A stretch of 12,041 nt of DNA, taken from positions 1-12,041 of the forward strand of contig JASAOO010002871.1 of NCBI GenBank assembly GCA_030849075.1, read 5' to 3'. This document shows positions 1 through 7,318 of this stretch, one piece after another. The DNA comes from Zelonia costaricensis (taxonomy: Eukaryota > Euglenozoa > Kinetoplastea > Trypanosomatida > Trypanosomatidae). Position 1 is the first letter of the stretch; every line of letters begins with the position of its first letter. A program made the position numbers and the translations under genes. The notes below the pieces were generated by a model. It did no database searches. It was not told where the DNA came from and saw only the letters and a program-made list of their open reading frames with translations.

Positions 1-37
1 CGGCCACACGGGAGGCGCCGATCCGAAGATGACGCAT
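1..37 (-). CDS. Possible 5' end of a further gene (partial, runs off the window)
   Basis: An ATG at 37 (minus strand) opens a frame with no stop to the window edge. Only 12 residues are visible (MRHLRIGASRVA), so no function can be assigned. Support comes from context: it is the first ATG after a strong spliced-leader acceptor at 107-108, the implied leader is about 70 nt, and it lies on the same strand as every other gene here. The basic start could be part of a mitochondrial presequence, but that is a guess from very few residues. It could also be a chance ATG in a longer leader. Confidence 0.35.
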   Translation of the reverse strand, partial: MRHLRIGASRVA

Positions 38-106
38 CCGCAAGACGGTGGCGGCCGTCGCAGGCCCGGGCGTGCGGGTCCGTGTTCAGGAGCGAACAGC
101 ACCGAG

Positions 107-135
107 CTGTAAGACGAAGGATGCAGGGGTGGGGG
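107..135 (-). promoter_or_regulatory. Predicted spliced-leader trans-splice acceptor for the left-edge gene
   Basis: Read on the minus strand, a C-rich tract (from about 135) leads into CCTTCGTCTTACAG, a textbook pyrimidine tract plus CAG acceptor, with the AG at 108-107. The following 69 nt to the ATG at 37 contain no further AG and no ATG. This is a sequence prediction only; spliced-leader RNA-seq would confirm it. Confidence 0.5.
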
Positions 136-761
136 TGGCAAGCGCAGGCGGCAGTGCAAGTGTTGAGGCGATACCGACAGCGCTGCCCCGCGTCTCTGGG
201 GGAGCGCGGTTTGCGTTCGTTGATGGTGGCACACGACTCGCGCGCACCACAGCTCCAGCGCGAGATCACAACAGGCACCTTCGCCGGTGGCCGTTTTTGT
301 TTGTTTTATCGCAAAGGAGAGTTTTTGATTGCGACATCTCTGTGTTGACCCTGGCGTCAATGCTTGGTGGCGCGTCTGCACGTCACAGAAGTGGAAGCGT
401 GCTTGTGAGTAAAAGCCAAGTGCCGCAGCACAAGTTCAAACGTTCGTGCAGGGCACGTCTCCAACGCACGGGAGAGACACGCAGGAGGCGGCATGGAAGA
501 GACGAGGAGCAGCCGGTAAAAAGGGAGCGGTCACCGCTTGAAAACGTTTATTTCCTCACGTCTCTCGTTGACGCAGAGGTGCTTCTCGACAGCGCCTCGC
601 GCGCCGCACACTTGCCGTGCCGAAAACCGAGGCTGGACCAGGACGGCATAGAAGCTCTGAAAACCGCCGTTCCAGTGCACCCATCCCTCCCCAATGCTTG
701 GCGTCCGCACTTAGTGTTCTCCCCAGCCCCATCAATTACTTTAATGCGAGCCACTCAGCAA

Positions 762-800
762 CTAGGAGGCGGGGGGAAGGGAGGGGGGGGGGGAAGCGAA
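762..800 (-). promoter_or_regulatory. Predicted trans-splice acceptor inside the spacer
   Basis: On the minus strand a long pyrimidine tract (about 800 to 764, including a run of 11 C) ends in CCGCCTCCTAG, with the AG at 763-762. It resembles a functional spliced-leader acceptor but lies more than 700 nt from the next likely gene start at 37. The first ATG after it, at 732, opens only a 58-codon frame. It may be an alternative acceptor, a polyadenylation-directing tract, or the start of a small transcript. Confidence 0.4.
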
Positions 801-1305
801 GAGCAAAGTGACGTCTGCGGACGCCCCAAGAGGAGAAGACGCGGGAGGGGTCGAGCAGGCGACGCCGTTCCCGCTGACGGCGCATCGAGAAGTCGCTCAG
901 CGGGGGAGCAACCCCTCGCTGTGGTGTGGTTGCACGAGGGCGTTTGGCGCTGAGAAAGGGCAGCGGTGACGCAGCTCGCATTGTCGTGCGCGGCGATGTG
1001 GGCGAGCCTCGTTTCGTCCTCGTACACCGCGTAGCCGCAGAAGGAATTGGGGGTTGGAGAGGAAGGAGGGAAATGGTGTTGACACGCCGAAAGGGGGTGG
1101 GGGGAGGAGGCGCGCTGGGCGGCCGCGTACGGCGCTTACAGGCGATCCAGTGTAGCACGACAGGGAACACGTGAGGAACAAAAGAAAAGGAACACCAACG
1201 CCGATCCGCTCTTGTGGGGAAAGAAACAACGTGTAAAGGGTAAGAAAACCTTCGACACAATCCACAACGCACGACGATCACTGTCTCGCGCTACAGACGA
1301 CGCAG

Positions 1306-1329
<24 letters not shown>
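1306..1329 (+). repeat. CA/TG microsatellite
   Basis: Twelve uninterrupted CA dinucleotides. It lies just beyond the true stop codon of the retroelement-like gene, in the presumed 3' UTR. The uncorrected long frame of that gene runs through it, giving a Val-Cys repeat tail. That is one reason the uncorrected C-terminus is not believed. Confidence 0.95.
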
Positions 1330-1336
<7 letters not shown>

Positions 1337-1371
1337 CTTGCTCTGCAGCGGCGTTGAGAGAATAGACGGGA

Positions 1372-4300
1372 CTACTTATGCTTCTTGTTGCCAGCCGCAG
1401 CGGAGGGACCGCCTGCCTTTGCAGCTCCCAAGTCGAGATACGCAACCTCGAAGGAGAAGGTGCGCGACACCAGGTGCATCCGGATGCACTGCGAGATGCC
1501 CTCCTCCGTCTCATTCTTGTAGATTGGCTTGTCGTTGCGCCCCATTGCGGCACCGCCGATGATCTTGATGGAGATGTGCGCACCGTTTCGATGCACGGTC
1601 GGAAGCATGTGATGGCCTGCGCGATCGACGCCGACGCAAGTCTGGTGCCGAGCACGTCCTCGAGCGACCCCTCTGCATTCCACGTCTCCTGCGTCTCTTC
1701 GCTGACCAGAACCGCCTGCCAGTGTTCTGTCGTCAACTCCACAAAGAGCGACATGGACGGCAGCGGCACCTCCGTGACGGCGCGCGGCTTGTTGCGCGAG
1801 ACGACAGCGTGCCACCGCTGCAGCTGCGCGAACGCGTCCTCGGGCAGAAGAGAGGCGGTGTGCAGCTGCTGGGGGTGCTGCTGCAGCGAGGCGAGCCGGT
1901 GGCACACCACTCTCAGCACCTTGTAGAACCCGGACGCCGCCACGTGCCCCGTCGCCGAGCAGAACAGGAGCTGCGTGTACTGCCGCTCCAGGTCACGGGT
2001 GGAGATGCTCCGCCGTGGCGCCTCCAGACGGCCGATGAGCTCCTTTACCACGGAGACGGTGTGCGTCGCGTGGTCGTAGTGCACCCCGACAAAATCGTAG
2101 CTCGGACTCATCACGTCTCCGGCACCAATCGCCCTCGACGGCACAGCGCCGCACATGTCGCACACCTCACGCAACTGCTCGAGCGCCGCCTGAACGGCGC
2201 CTGCGGGGCCGGAGAAGCGGACGGTGTGCACCCAGACATCCACATGCACGGTATTCGGCAGGACGTGGGCCTTCAGGGCGTACGACGAGTGTCCGCAGAG
2301 GGTCGAGAGGACGATCTGCGCAATCTCCGCCGCGACGACGTGACCGAGCGGCAGCCGGGTCAGGCACCACCGCTGTTGCTGCGCGTCGGTGAAAACGAAG
2401 CACTCCTGCGTCCTCGGTGAGAGCTCGATCTGGTCAAATAGCCGTGCAAAGCGCTGCACGCACCCGCTCGGTGCATTGACGGCGTTCAGGTACGTCGAGA
2501 TGTGCCTCAGCGGGATGTTTGGCTCGTATCCGCTCTGGATGGCGCTCTCGTTGCTGCCGCGTGGCCAGGCAAGGAAGCGGCGCAGCGGTGTCGACGCCGT
2601 TGTCTCGACCACAGAAAACGCCAACACGGTGTCGTCACCGGCCGTCTGCTTGGAGCGGCGGATGAGGCCGGCAGCACACAGCGCAGCCACGTCGTCCGCG
2701 CCGAGCAGCGCGGCGGCCTCCTCGTGTGGCGGCAGCGGCGCTGGCACGACGTCGCAGAGGAGCGCAACGAGGGAGTCGAGCCGCTTTGCCGCCTTCGCCT
2801 CCATGCAGCTTCGCACCTGGTCAAGCGACAGCGGCGCGACGGGGCTCACCGCCAGCGGCACGCTGCGGTCCTCTGCCGTAATGGCGAGCCTCCGCACAAA
2901 CCACGCGGGCACGCCATCGGTGTCGGCTGGGAGGTCGTTCCAGAAGGCCTGCATGAGGTCCTCGCGCCCCCCATCACCGTACTTGCGCAGCGTCACGACA
3001 GAGACCGGCGTGGTGGACAGCGGCTGTGACTGAGGCTGTAGGGGTGCAGCGGTGGGGCGGCTCGGCGGCGGTGGTGCCTCGGCCTCGGCTACCGACGACT
3101 CCGCGTCTGAATCGGTGTACGTGTAGGCCGGCCTCTTCGCAACAAATGGCGCCGGCTCCTCGGCCACAGGCGAAGGGGAAGGCACGGCAGCAGCGGACCT
3201 GGGGCCGGCCGCTGGCGGCGCCTTCGCGGGCGCCTTTGCAGTTGCGACGGCGGCGTCGCCCCGTTCCGCTCCATACGACGGCGGTGGCGCAACGGCTCCC
3301 GGGGCGGCGGGTCCCTTCGCCGTGCCGTTAAGCGCCGGTGCCTTGACCCGGGCCGGTTGTGGGGCCGCCCCCACGCGACTCTCTGTAGCGGCGGCGTAGC
3401 CGGGTGGAGGCTTCTGAGGCTGTGGTGCCTTGGCTGCCGCTGCTGTGGCGAGGGCGGGGGCGGTCGGGGCGGCGGTGTGGCCATTGGAAGCCGGTGTGAC
3501 GACCGGCGGCGTTGTCTTGCGCAGAATGGAGTGGCGGGTGAGGGAAGGCGGGGCAGCCGCCACGTTCGCAGTGGCGAAGCCGTTGCGCAGAGGTGGCTCT
3601 GGCGATGTTGCGGCGCCGCCGACGGGCGCGGGGGCTACTGCTGCTGCTGGTGCGGGGGCAGCATTACCGTCCGCCGGCGGCGGGGCCTCGAGGATGTTTG
3701 GTAGGAGGCGCTGCGGCCGCGGAACGGGTGCGGGTTCCTCTGCGGCCAGCACAACTGTGTGCACGGGAGCGGGCGGTGCTGCGGCCTCCACCATTTCTGC
3801 CGCAACGGGTAGCGGGGGGCGGCCCCGCTCCTCCGATGGGTTGGACTCAGCCAGCACTGTAGGTGCCCGCAGTGGTACCTGCACCGATGGCTCGCGTGCG
3901 GGAGTCGGGCTGATGGCGTACGTCGTGCTTCGCGCGGCTGCGATGACGGGTGCACGAACCTGCCCGCACCACTCGCTCGCAGCCCCGGCTCGAGCTTTCT
4001 GCAGCTCGTGCATCTTCTTCAGAAAAGGATGCTGCTCAGCGTGCAGCGCGGCGTAGATCTCGTCCGAGTTGACGCCCTGCGTCTCGGCTGTGAGGTCTAG
4101 CATGTGCTGCACGAGCCCCTGGCCGAGGTCGATGTTGTCCTCCGAGTCCCACGGCACAAGCCGCCGCTGCGCCCGCGCCAGACTGGCCCAGAGCAGCATG
4201 CTCTTGAGCACCGACTGGCGGCATTTGAGCGAGTAGGCGTGCACGTCGAAGGCGGACTCGACTGCAAAGCGCAGGTCGCACGTGACAGCGCGAGGGTCGT

Positions 4301-4373
4301 CCTGCTCGATGAAGCAGGACCACGTCTCGACGCGGTACGGATCAAAAGAGCGGGGCCACAGAGTTGACGGCAT
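1372..4373 (-). CDS. Retroelement-derived RT/RNase H-like protein, catalytic residues replaced, one apparent frameshift
   Basis: Not a gene I can name. From the ATG at 4373 three parts are visible. Residues 1-135 are a conserved-looking domain of unknown type. Residues 140-460 are an Ala/Pro-rich, probably disordered linker, with an acidic Ser patch near 420-430. Residues about 465-925 resemble the reverse transcriptase and RNase H of VIPER/DIRS/Ty3-type elements: fingers (LCAAGLIRRSK, 565-575; LRRF, 597-600), a GYEPNIPLRHISTYL block (615-629), the motif A region (about 640-662), TRLPLG (672-677), the motif C region (VDVWVHTVRFSG, 711-722), then YDFVGV (759-764). The DD box reads H716-T717, and the motif A Asp also appears lost. 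RNase H-like sequence starts near 871, with Glu879 at the first Asp position. The continuous frame loses sense near residue 925; the expected RNase H end (SIKIIGGAAMG, RTFSFEVAYLDL) is in the -1 frame, stopping at 1372. An inactive, domesticated structural or RNA-binding role is inferred. A degrading element copy is the alternative. Confidence 0.75.
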
Positions 4374-4432
4374 GCCGAGAAAAAAAGCGTCCGGAAAGAA
4401 AAAATGGTCAAGGAAATGGGATTCGGTAGTTC

Positions 4433-4444
4433 GGGGGGGGGGGG
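4433..4444 (+). repeat. Poly-G tract (12)
   Basis: Twelve consecutive G on the given strand, so C on the transcript, inside the predicted 5' leader of the retroelement-like gene about 60 nt before its ATG. Confidence 0.9.
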
Positions 4445-4471
4445 TAGGGTGGCGAGTTACGTGGTGCCGGG

Positions 4472-4492
4472 CTTATTCGAGGAGACACAAGG
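4472..4492 (-). promoter_or_regulatory. Candidate trans-splice acceptor for the retroelement-like gene
   Basis: Reading upstream from the ATG at 4373, there is no AG on the transcript strand until 4473-4472. That AG ends CTCCTCGAATAAG, following a modest pyrimidine stretch. It would give a leader of about 98 nt containing a 12-base C-run and no upstream ATG. The pyrimidine tract is weaker than the downstream C-run itself, so the assignment is tentative. Confidence 0.35.
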
Positions 4493-4749
4493 GTGGCGCG
4501 CGTGGTGGCACAGGCAGCGCGCCGTGTGATCACCGTTGACTGCGGTGCTTACACGATTCCCTGGGAGGCGAGCAGGCGGTGAAGGAGACTGCTGCGAAGG
4601 CGGAAGGCGAGCAGCGCTGCTAGGCAAACAAGACGATGTGAGGGAGCTGCCGTGGCAAATCGCGCGTTTTCCTGCGAACATGACGCGGATTCGAAGACAC
4701 ACACAGTGGAGTGTGTTGGCGGTGGTGGTGGGTAAAGGGGTCAGAGGTC

Positions 4750-4764
4750 GGGGGGGGGGGGGGG
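4750..4764 (+). repeat. Poly-G tract (15)
   Basis: Fifteen consecutive G on the given strand within a purine-rich stretch (about 4726-4772). On the transcript it forms a C/U-rich tract and could direct polyadenylation of the zinc-finger gene or trans-splicing. Homopolymer length is also error-prone in assemblies. Confidence 0.9.
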
Positions 4765-5017
4765 CCAGAAGGATGTCAGAACGATGGCGACAAGAGTGTC
4801 GCATTGAGGGACTTGTGCAACCGAGTTGTGGAAACGCAAGGATGTTCCTCACGCGAACACCACTTTGCAGTGGAAGCGGGTGGCGAGATCGAAGAGCGCA
4901 CCGGAATTGCCGAGAACACGTCACGCGTTGCCGGCTGGAACTCCACCGCGACCACGGTGATCCCGTGAGAGGAATGAGGCGTGAGACGCCACGTCCACAG
5001 CCGTTCCAGTCTGTGAG

Positions 5018-5038
5018 GTGTGTGTGTGTGTCTGTGTG
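5018..5038 (+). repeat. GT/CA dinucleotide repeat
   Basis: An imperfect GT repeat, interrupted once by TCTG, in the presumed 3' UTR of the zinc-finger gene. Confidence 0.9.
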
Positions 5039-5203
5039 CAAAAAGACGAAGATATCCTGTGATGTTAAGGACGCCGTCGAGGACTGCAGCCGCTGCGTCG
5101 TTTGGCTTTGTCGTACCTGCTATGATCAACATGCGCGCGGCAAAGCTCCCTTACAGCATTCCGCGGCAGATGCACGGCAAGATGACACGGGCGCCAGCGC
5201 CGC

Positions 5204-6088
5204 CTAGGTGCCGCGTGCACTTCCGCAGATGACACACGCGCCCACAGCGGTGCCGTCTGGGTTGAGAGAGTGGCACACGTTACAGACCCACCCCTGCGCC
5301 GCTGCACTGGCAGAGAATGCCGCCGGCCCTCTCTGCTGCTGGTGCTCGTCGAGCGATCGACTCGCAGAGGCCGCTTGGGCCACGCTGCAGCGCTTGCACT
5401 GGGTGCGGTGCGAGAAGTTGTACATCTGGCACTCCCGGCACACCCAGTCGCCAGGCCGGCCATTTGGCCGCCCCGGTTCGCGAGGCGGCTTCTCTGTGTC
5501 GCGTGGTGCACTACACTTGCGACACTGCACGTTGCGGGCGAAGTTGTGCTCGCCGCAGCGGCAGAACCAGTCACCACTCATGAACCGCTGCGTGTGCCGC
5601 GGATCGGCCTCGTTGCCGTCAGCGAGAGGCTGTGGTGCTGCAGCTCCCCCGCCAAAGCCGCTAGCGGCCTTTTGGATCGCCGCGGCTGCGCCGTTCTTGG
5701 CGACCTGCAGGCGTGGCCGCGTCTGCTGACAGTACGTGCAGGCGCAACGCTCGGCACCATTGAAGGTGTAGCAAGTGGGGCACATCCACACCCCTTCCAC
5801 GGGGCGCACAGGGGGGGTGGCGGGAGTCGTCGGCGGGGGCGTGGCATCCTCCATCTGTACGCCGTCCAGGAGCGACAGCGGCGATACGGTCTCGTCGGCA
5901 GCGGCGCCAGGGCGAGCCTTGTGGCAGTTGTAGCACTCGCGGTGGAAGTCAAAGTTGTGCAGTCCGCAGCCGCACGTCCACTTTCCAGACGCTGTCGAGG
6001 CGTAGCATCGCACCGGTTGACGCAAGCACAAATGAGCCACTGAACCGCCGCGCATCCTCACGCGAAGGGCCCGCCCAAGCTGGCGCAT
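5204..6088 (-). CDS. RanBP2-type zinc-finger protein with five fingers, probably mitochondrial
   Basis: Predicted 294 residues from the ATG at 6088. The frame is open further upstream to a GTG at 6127, but no ATG lies there and an acceptor-like AG falls at 6111-6110, so 6088 is preferred. The start (MRQLGRALRVRMRGG...) is Arg-rich, lacks acidic residues and ends in RCYAS, an R-3 type presequence cleavage pattern, suggesting mitochondrial import. Five fingers follow the W-x-C-x(1-2)-C-x3-N-x6-C-x2-C plan. Numbered from the ATG, they start at Trp37, Trp101, Trp174, Trp215 and Trp267. Fingers 1 and 3 have C-x-C spacing; 2, 4 and 5 have C-x2-C; finger 5 has an 8-residue loop. Linkers are Ala/Pro/Gln-rich and disordered-looking. 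RanBP2 fingers commonly bind single-stranded RNA or ubiquitin. Together with the presequence, a role in kinetoplast RNA editing, polyadenylation or stability is a reasonable inference, but no named orthologue is claimed. Confidence 0.85.
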   Translation of the reverse strand: MRQLGRALRVRMRGGSVAHLCLRQPVRCYASTASGKWTCGCGLHNFDFHRECYNCHKARPGAAADETVSPLSLLDGVQMEDATPPPTTPATPPVRPVEGVWMCPTCYTFNGAERCACTYCQQTRPRLQVAKNGAAAAIQKAASGFGGGAAAPQPLADGNEADPRHTQRFMSGDWFCRCGEHNFARNVQCRKCSAPRDTEKPPREPGRPNGRPGDWVCRECQMYNFSHRTQCKRCSVAQAASASRSLDEHQQQRGPAAFSASAAAQGWVCNVCHSLNPDGTAVGACVICGSARGT

Positions 6089-6790
6089 GGCAGAGGAACG
6101 GGTGGAAGTCTGGGCCGCGTGCGGCACCGTGAGCAGAGCTCTGTGAATTCTCCGCGACGCGGCGATGGGGGCAAAGACAGGGCCAGACCAACAACGCGAC
6201 GCAGCTACGTGGGGGTGGGGGGTGTCGTGGCACCGGCCCGGTAAGACCGTTTATGTGAAGCGTTTTGTCGCACCAGCGTACCGCGTTGAGCCAGTGTACG
6301 CGCACCTTCAGCCGACTGATGGGGTGCAGGGGGGTACAGCGATCAACAAGTACAGCGATGGAGGAAAGACAAGGGTGGAAGCGGGGTGACGCATGAGGTT
6401 CTCCTTGTGCGTCACACGCCGCGCATCGTCGGGAAGGAGTTGTTGCAACGTGGTCTCGATGTTTCGATGACACGCAGGGGTTAGGCGGCACGGATGCACG
6501 AGCCACCGACGGCTCTTGAATCGTGTCCGTCCTTCCGTGTCTCACACGGGCCGTCCGAATTCTCTCTCTCACTTGACAGCGCCAACCCGGCCACAACCAT
6601 GCAGTCCCTTGTGGAGCTGAGTGACATGAGAGGTTCGCCGGGTGCTGCGTCGTGGCCGGTCGACAGCCAACGATCACTTTTCAGTTTAGTTTGCTACGAC
6701 ACGCGGTGACGTGCTTTGCGATACAACCACTCCGACCTCAACAATCCACAACTCAACGCACCCAACCGACGCCTCAGTCGCACCACGGAC

Positions 6791-6816
6791 CTGAAAAGAA
6801 AAACAAAACAAATACG
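6791..6816 (-). promoter_or_regulatory. Strong predicted trans-splice acceptor within the 1.23-kb spacer
   Basis: On the minus strand, TTTGTTTTGTTTTTCTTTTCAG (split here as a T-rich tract of about 20 nt plus CAG) is the cleanest acceptor in the window, with the AG at 6792-6791. It is about 700 nt before the zinc-finger ATG. It may start a long-leader isoform of that gene, a separate small transcript, or be used only to place polyadenylation of COPB2. Confidence 0.5.
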
Positions 6817-7000
6817 CGAGCACGTCGGCGCACGGACCCAGGGCAGGCACTGGCGTGGAGGTGCCTTGCAAAACAATGAAAACGCGATGCGCAGACACAC
6901 AAAAAAGAAGCGTCATAACATGCACGGTGGTATTGCGACTTCGTAGTTCCGCGGCAGCGCAGCGGCACCTTGGAGCACAGTGACGCACGCCGCGTGCGTT

Positions 7001-7050
7001 GGAGAAGAAGCGGGGGAAGGGTGAGGGAGGGGAGGAGAATGAGGAGAAGG
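7001..7050 (-). promoter_or_regulatory. Long pyrimidine tract on the transcript strand
   Basis: Fifty bases almost entirely purine on the given strand, so C/U on the transcript, about 270 nt after the COPB2 stop. In trypanosomatids such tracts guide the coupled polyadenylation of the upstream gene and trans-splicing of the downstream one. The nearest following AG is at 6969-6968. Which of the two roles it plays cannot be told from sequence alone. Confidence 0.4.
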
Positions 7051-7318
7051 CGCTTGAGCGGCTGGGGGGGTCAAGCCGGCAGCGCCGGGCAGTTCACACG
7101 CCGCGCCATCTCTCCCCCTCCCTCTCCGGAAGAAGACCACCAGTTCACCCATCCGATATTAGCCTAGACAGAACCAGCAAGTCGCGCGTCGTGTGCACGA
7201 CACCTGCACGTCCCTCGGCTGGCCTCCGTTGCGTCCCGGGAAGGTGCAGAAAGGAGCGGAGCGGCCGAGCACGCGGTGCCGTGGCCGTCACCACGCCACT
7301 TCCAAGACGGCGACTCCT

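Larger units (their letters stand above)
109..1371. other. Intergenic spacer, about 1.26 kb, without a convincing gene
   Basis: This stretch should hold the 3' UTR and polyadenylation region of the retroelement-like gene and the upstream processing signals of the left-edge gene. It has two minus-strand pyrimidine tracts (purine-rich on the given strand): roughly 1040-1110, and 764-800 including an 11-base G-run at 783-793. It also has a CA microsatellite at 1306-1329. Longer open frames on either strand start at GTG or consist of translated G/C runs, and none resembles a protein. A 58-codon frame at 732-556 is listed under findings. Confidence 0.6.
4374..5203. other. Intergenic spacer, about 0.83 kb
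   Basis: This should contain the 3' UTR of the zinc-finger gene and the leader of the retroelement-like gene. It holds G-runs at 4433-4444 (12) and 4750-4764 (15), and a GT repeat at 5018-5038. A plausible acceptor for the downstream gene is the AG at 4473-4472, preceded on the minus strand by a mildly pyrimidine-rich CTTGTGTCTCCTCGAATAAG. No open frame with protein-like composition is seen on either strand. Confidence 0.6.
6089..7318. other. Intergenic spacer, about 1.23 kb
   Basis: The longest spacer between two solid genes. From right to left it should contain the 3' UTR of COPB2, then the leader of the zinc-finger gene. Notable contents are a 50-base polypurine tract at 7001-7050 (a pyrimidine tract on the transcript), a very strong acceptor at 6791, and an AG at 6110 just before the zinc-finger ATG. 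Open frames here start at GTG or overlap the flanking genes, and none looks conserved. A 48-codon frame following the 6791 acceptor is noted under findings. Confidence 0.6.

Noticed and set aside
48..953. 301-codon open frame on the plus strand
   Set aside because: It begins at GTG, opposes the direction of all genes, and its product is a mix of Arg/Gly/Ser low-complexity with translated G-runs. GC-rich spacers produce such frames by chance.
736..1281. 181-codon open frame on the minus strand
   Set aside because: It starts at GTG, and most of its Pro/Leu/Phe content is the translation of the pyrimidine tracts.
1278..1371. C-terminal extension of the RT-like gene through the CA repeat
   Set aside because: The tail is Arg/Ser-rich and then a Val-Cys repeat encoded by the microsatellite. 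The adjacent frame contains the conserved-looking RNase H end and a stop at 1372.
3430..4056. 208-codon plus-strand frame opposite the Ala/Pro linker
   Set aside because: It is an antisense shadow of the GC-rich linker: Gly/Ala/Arg-rich, with no protein-like features.
1372..4373. Calling the RT-like gene an active retrotransposon
   Set aside because: The RT and RNase H acidic residues are replaced, no target-site duplication, terminal repeat, integrase or tyrosine recombinase is visible nearby, and the gene sits in a regular gene array with normal spacing.
6089..6127. N-terminal extension of the zinc-finger protein (13 residues)
   Set aside because: The only start upstream in this frame is GTG. 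Eukaryotic initiation and the AG at 6111-6110 favour the ATG at 6088.
5949..6677. 242-codon minus-strand frame overlapping the zinc-finger gene start
   Set aside because: It begins at GTG, overlaps the presequence coding region in another frame, and shows no recognisable domain.
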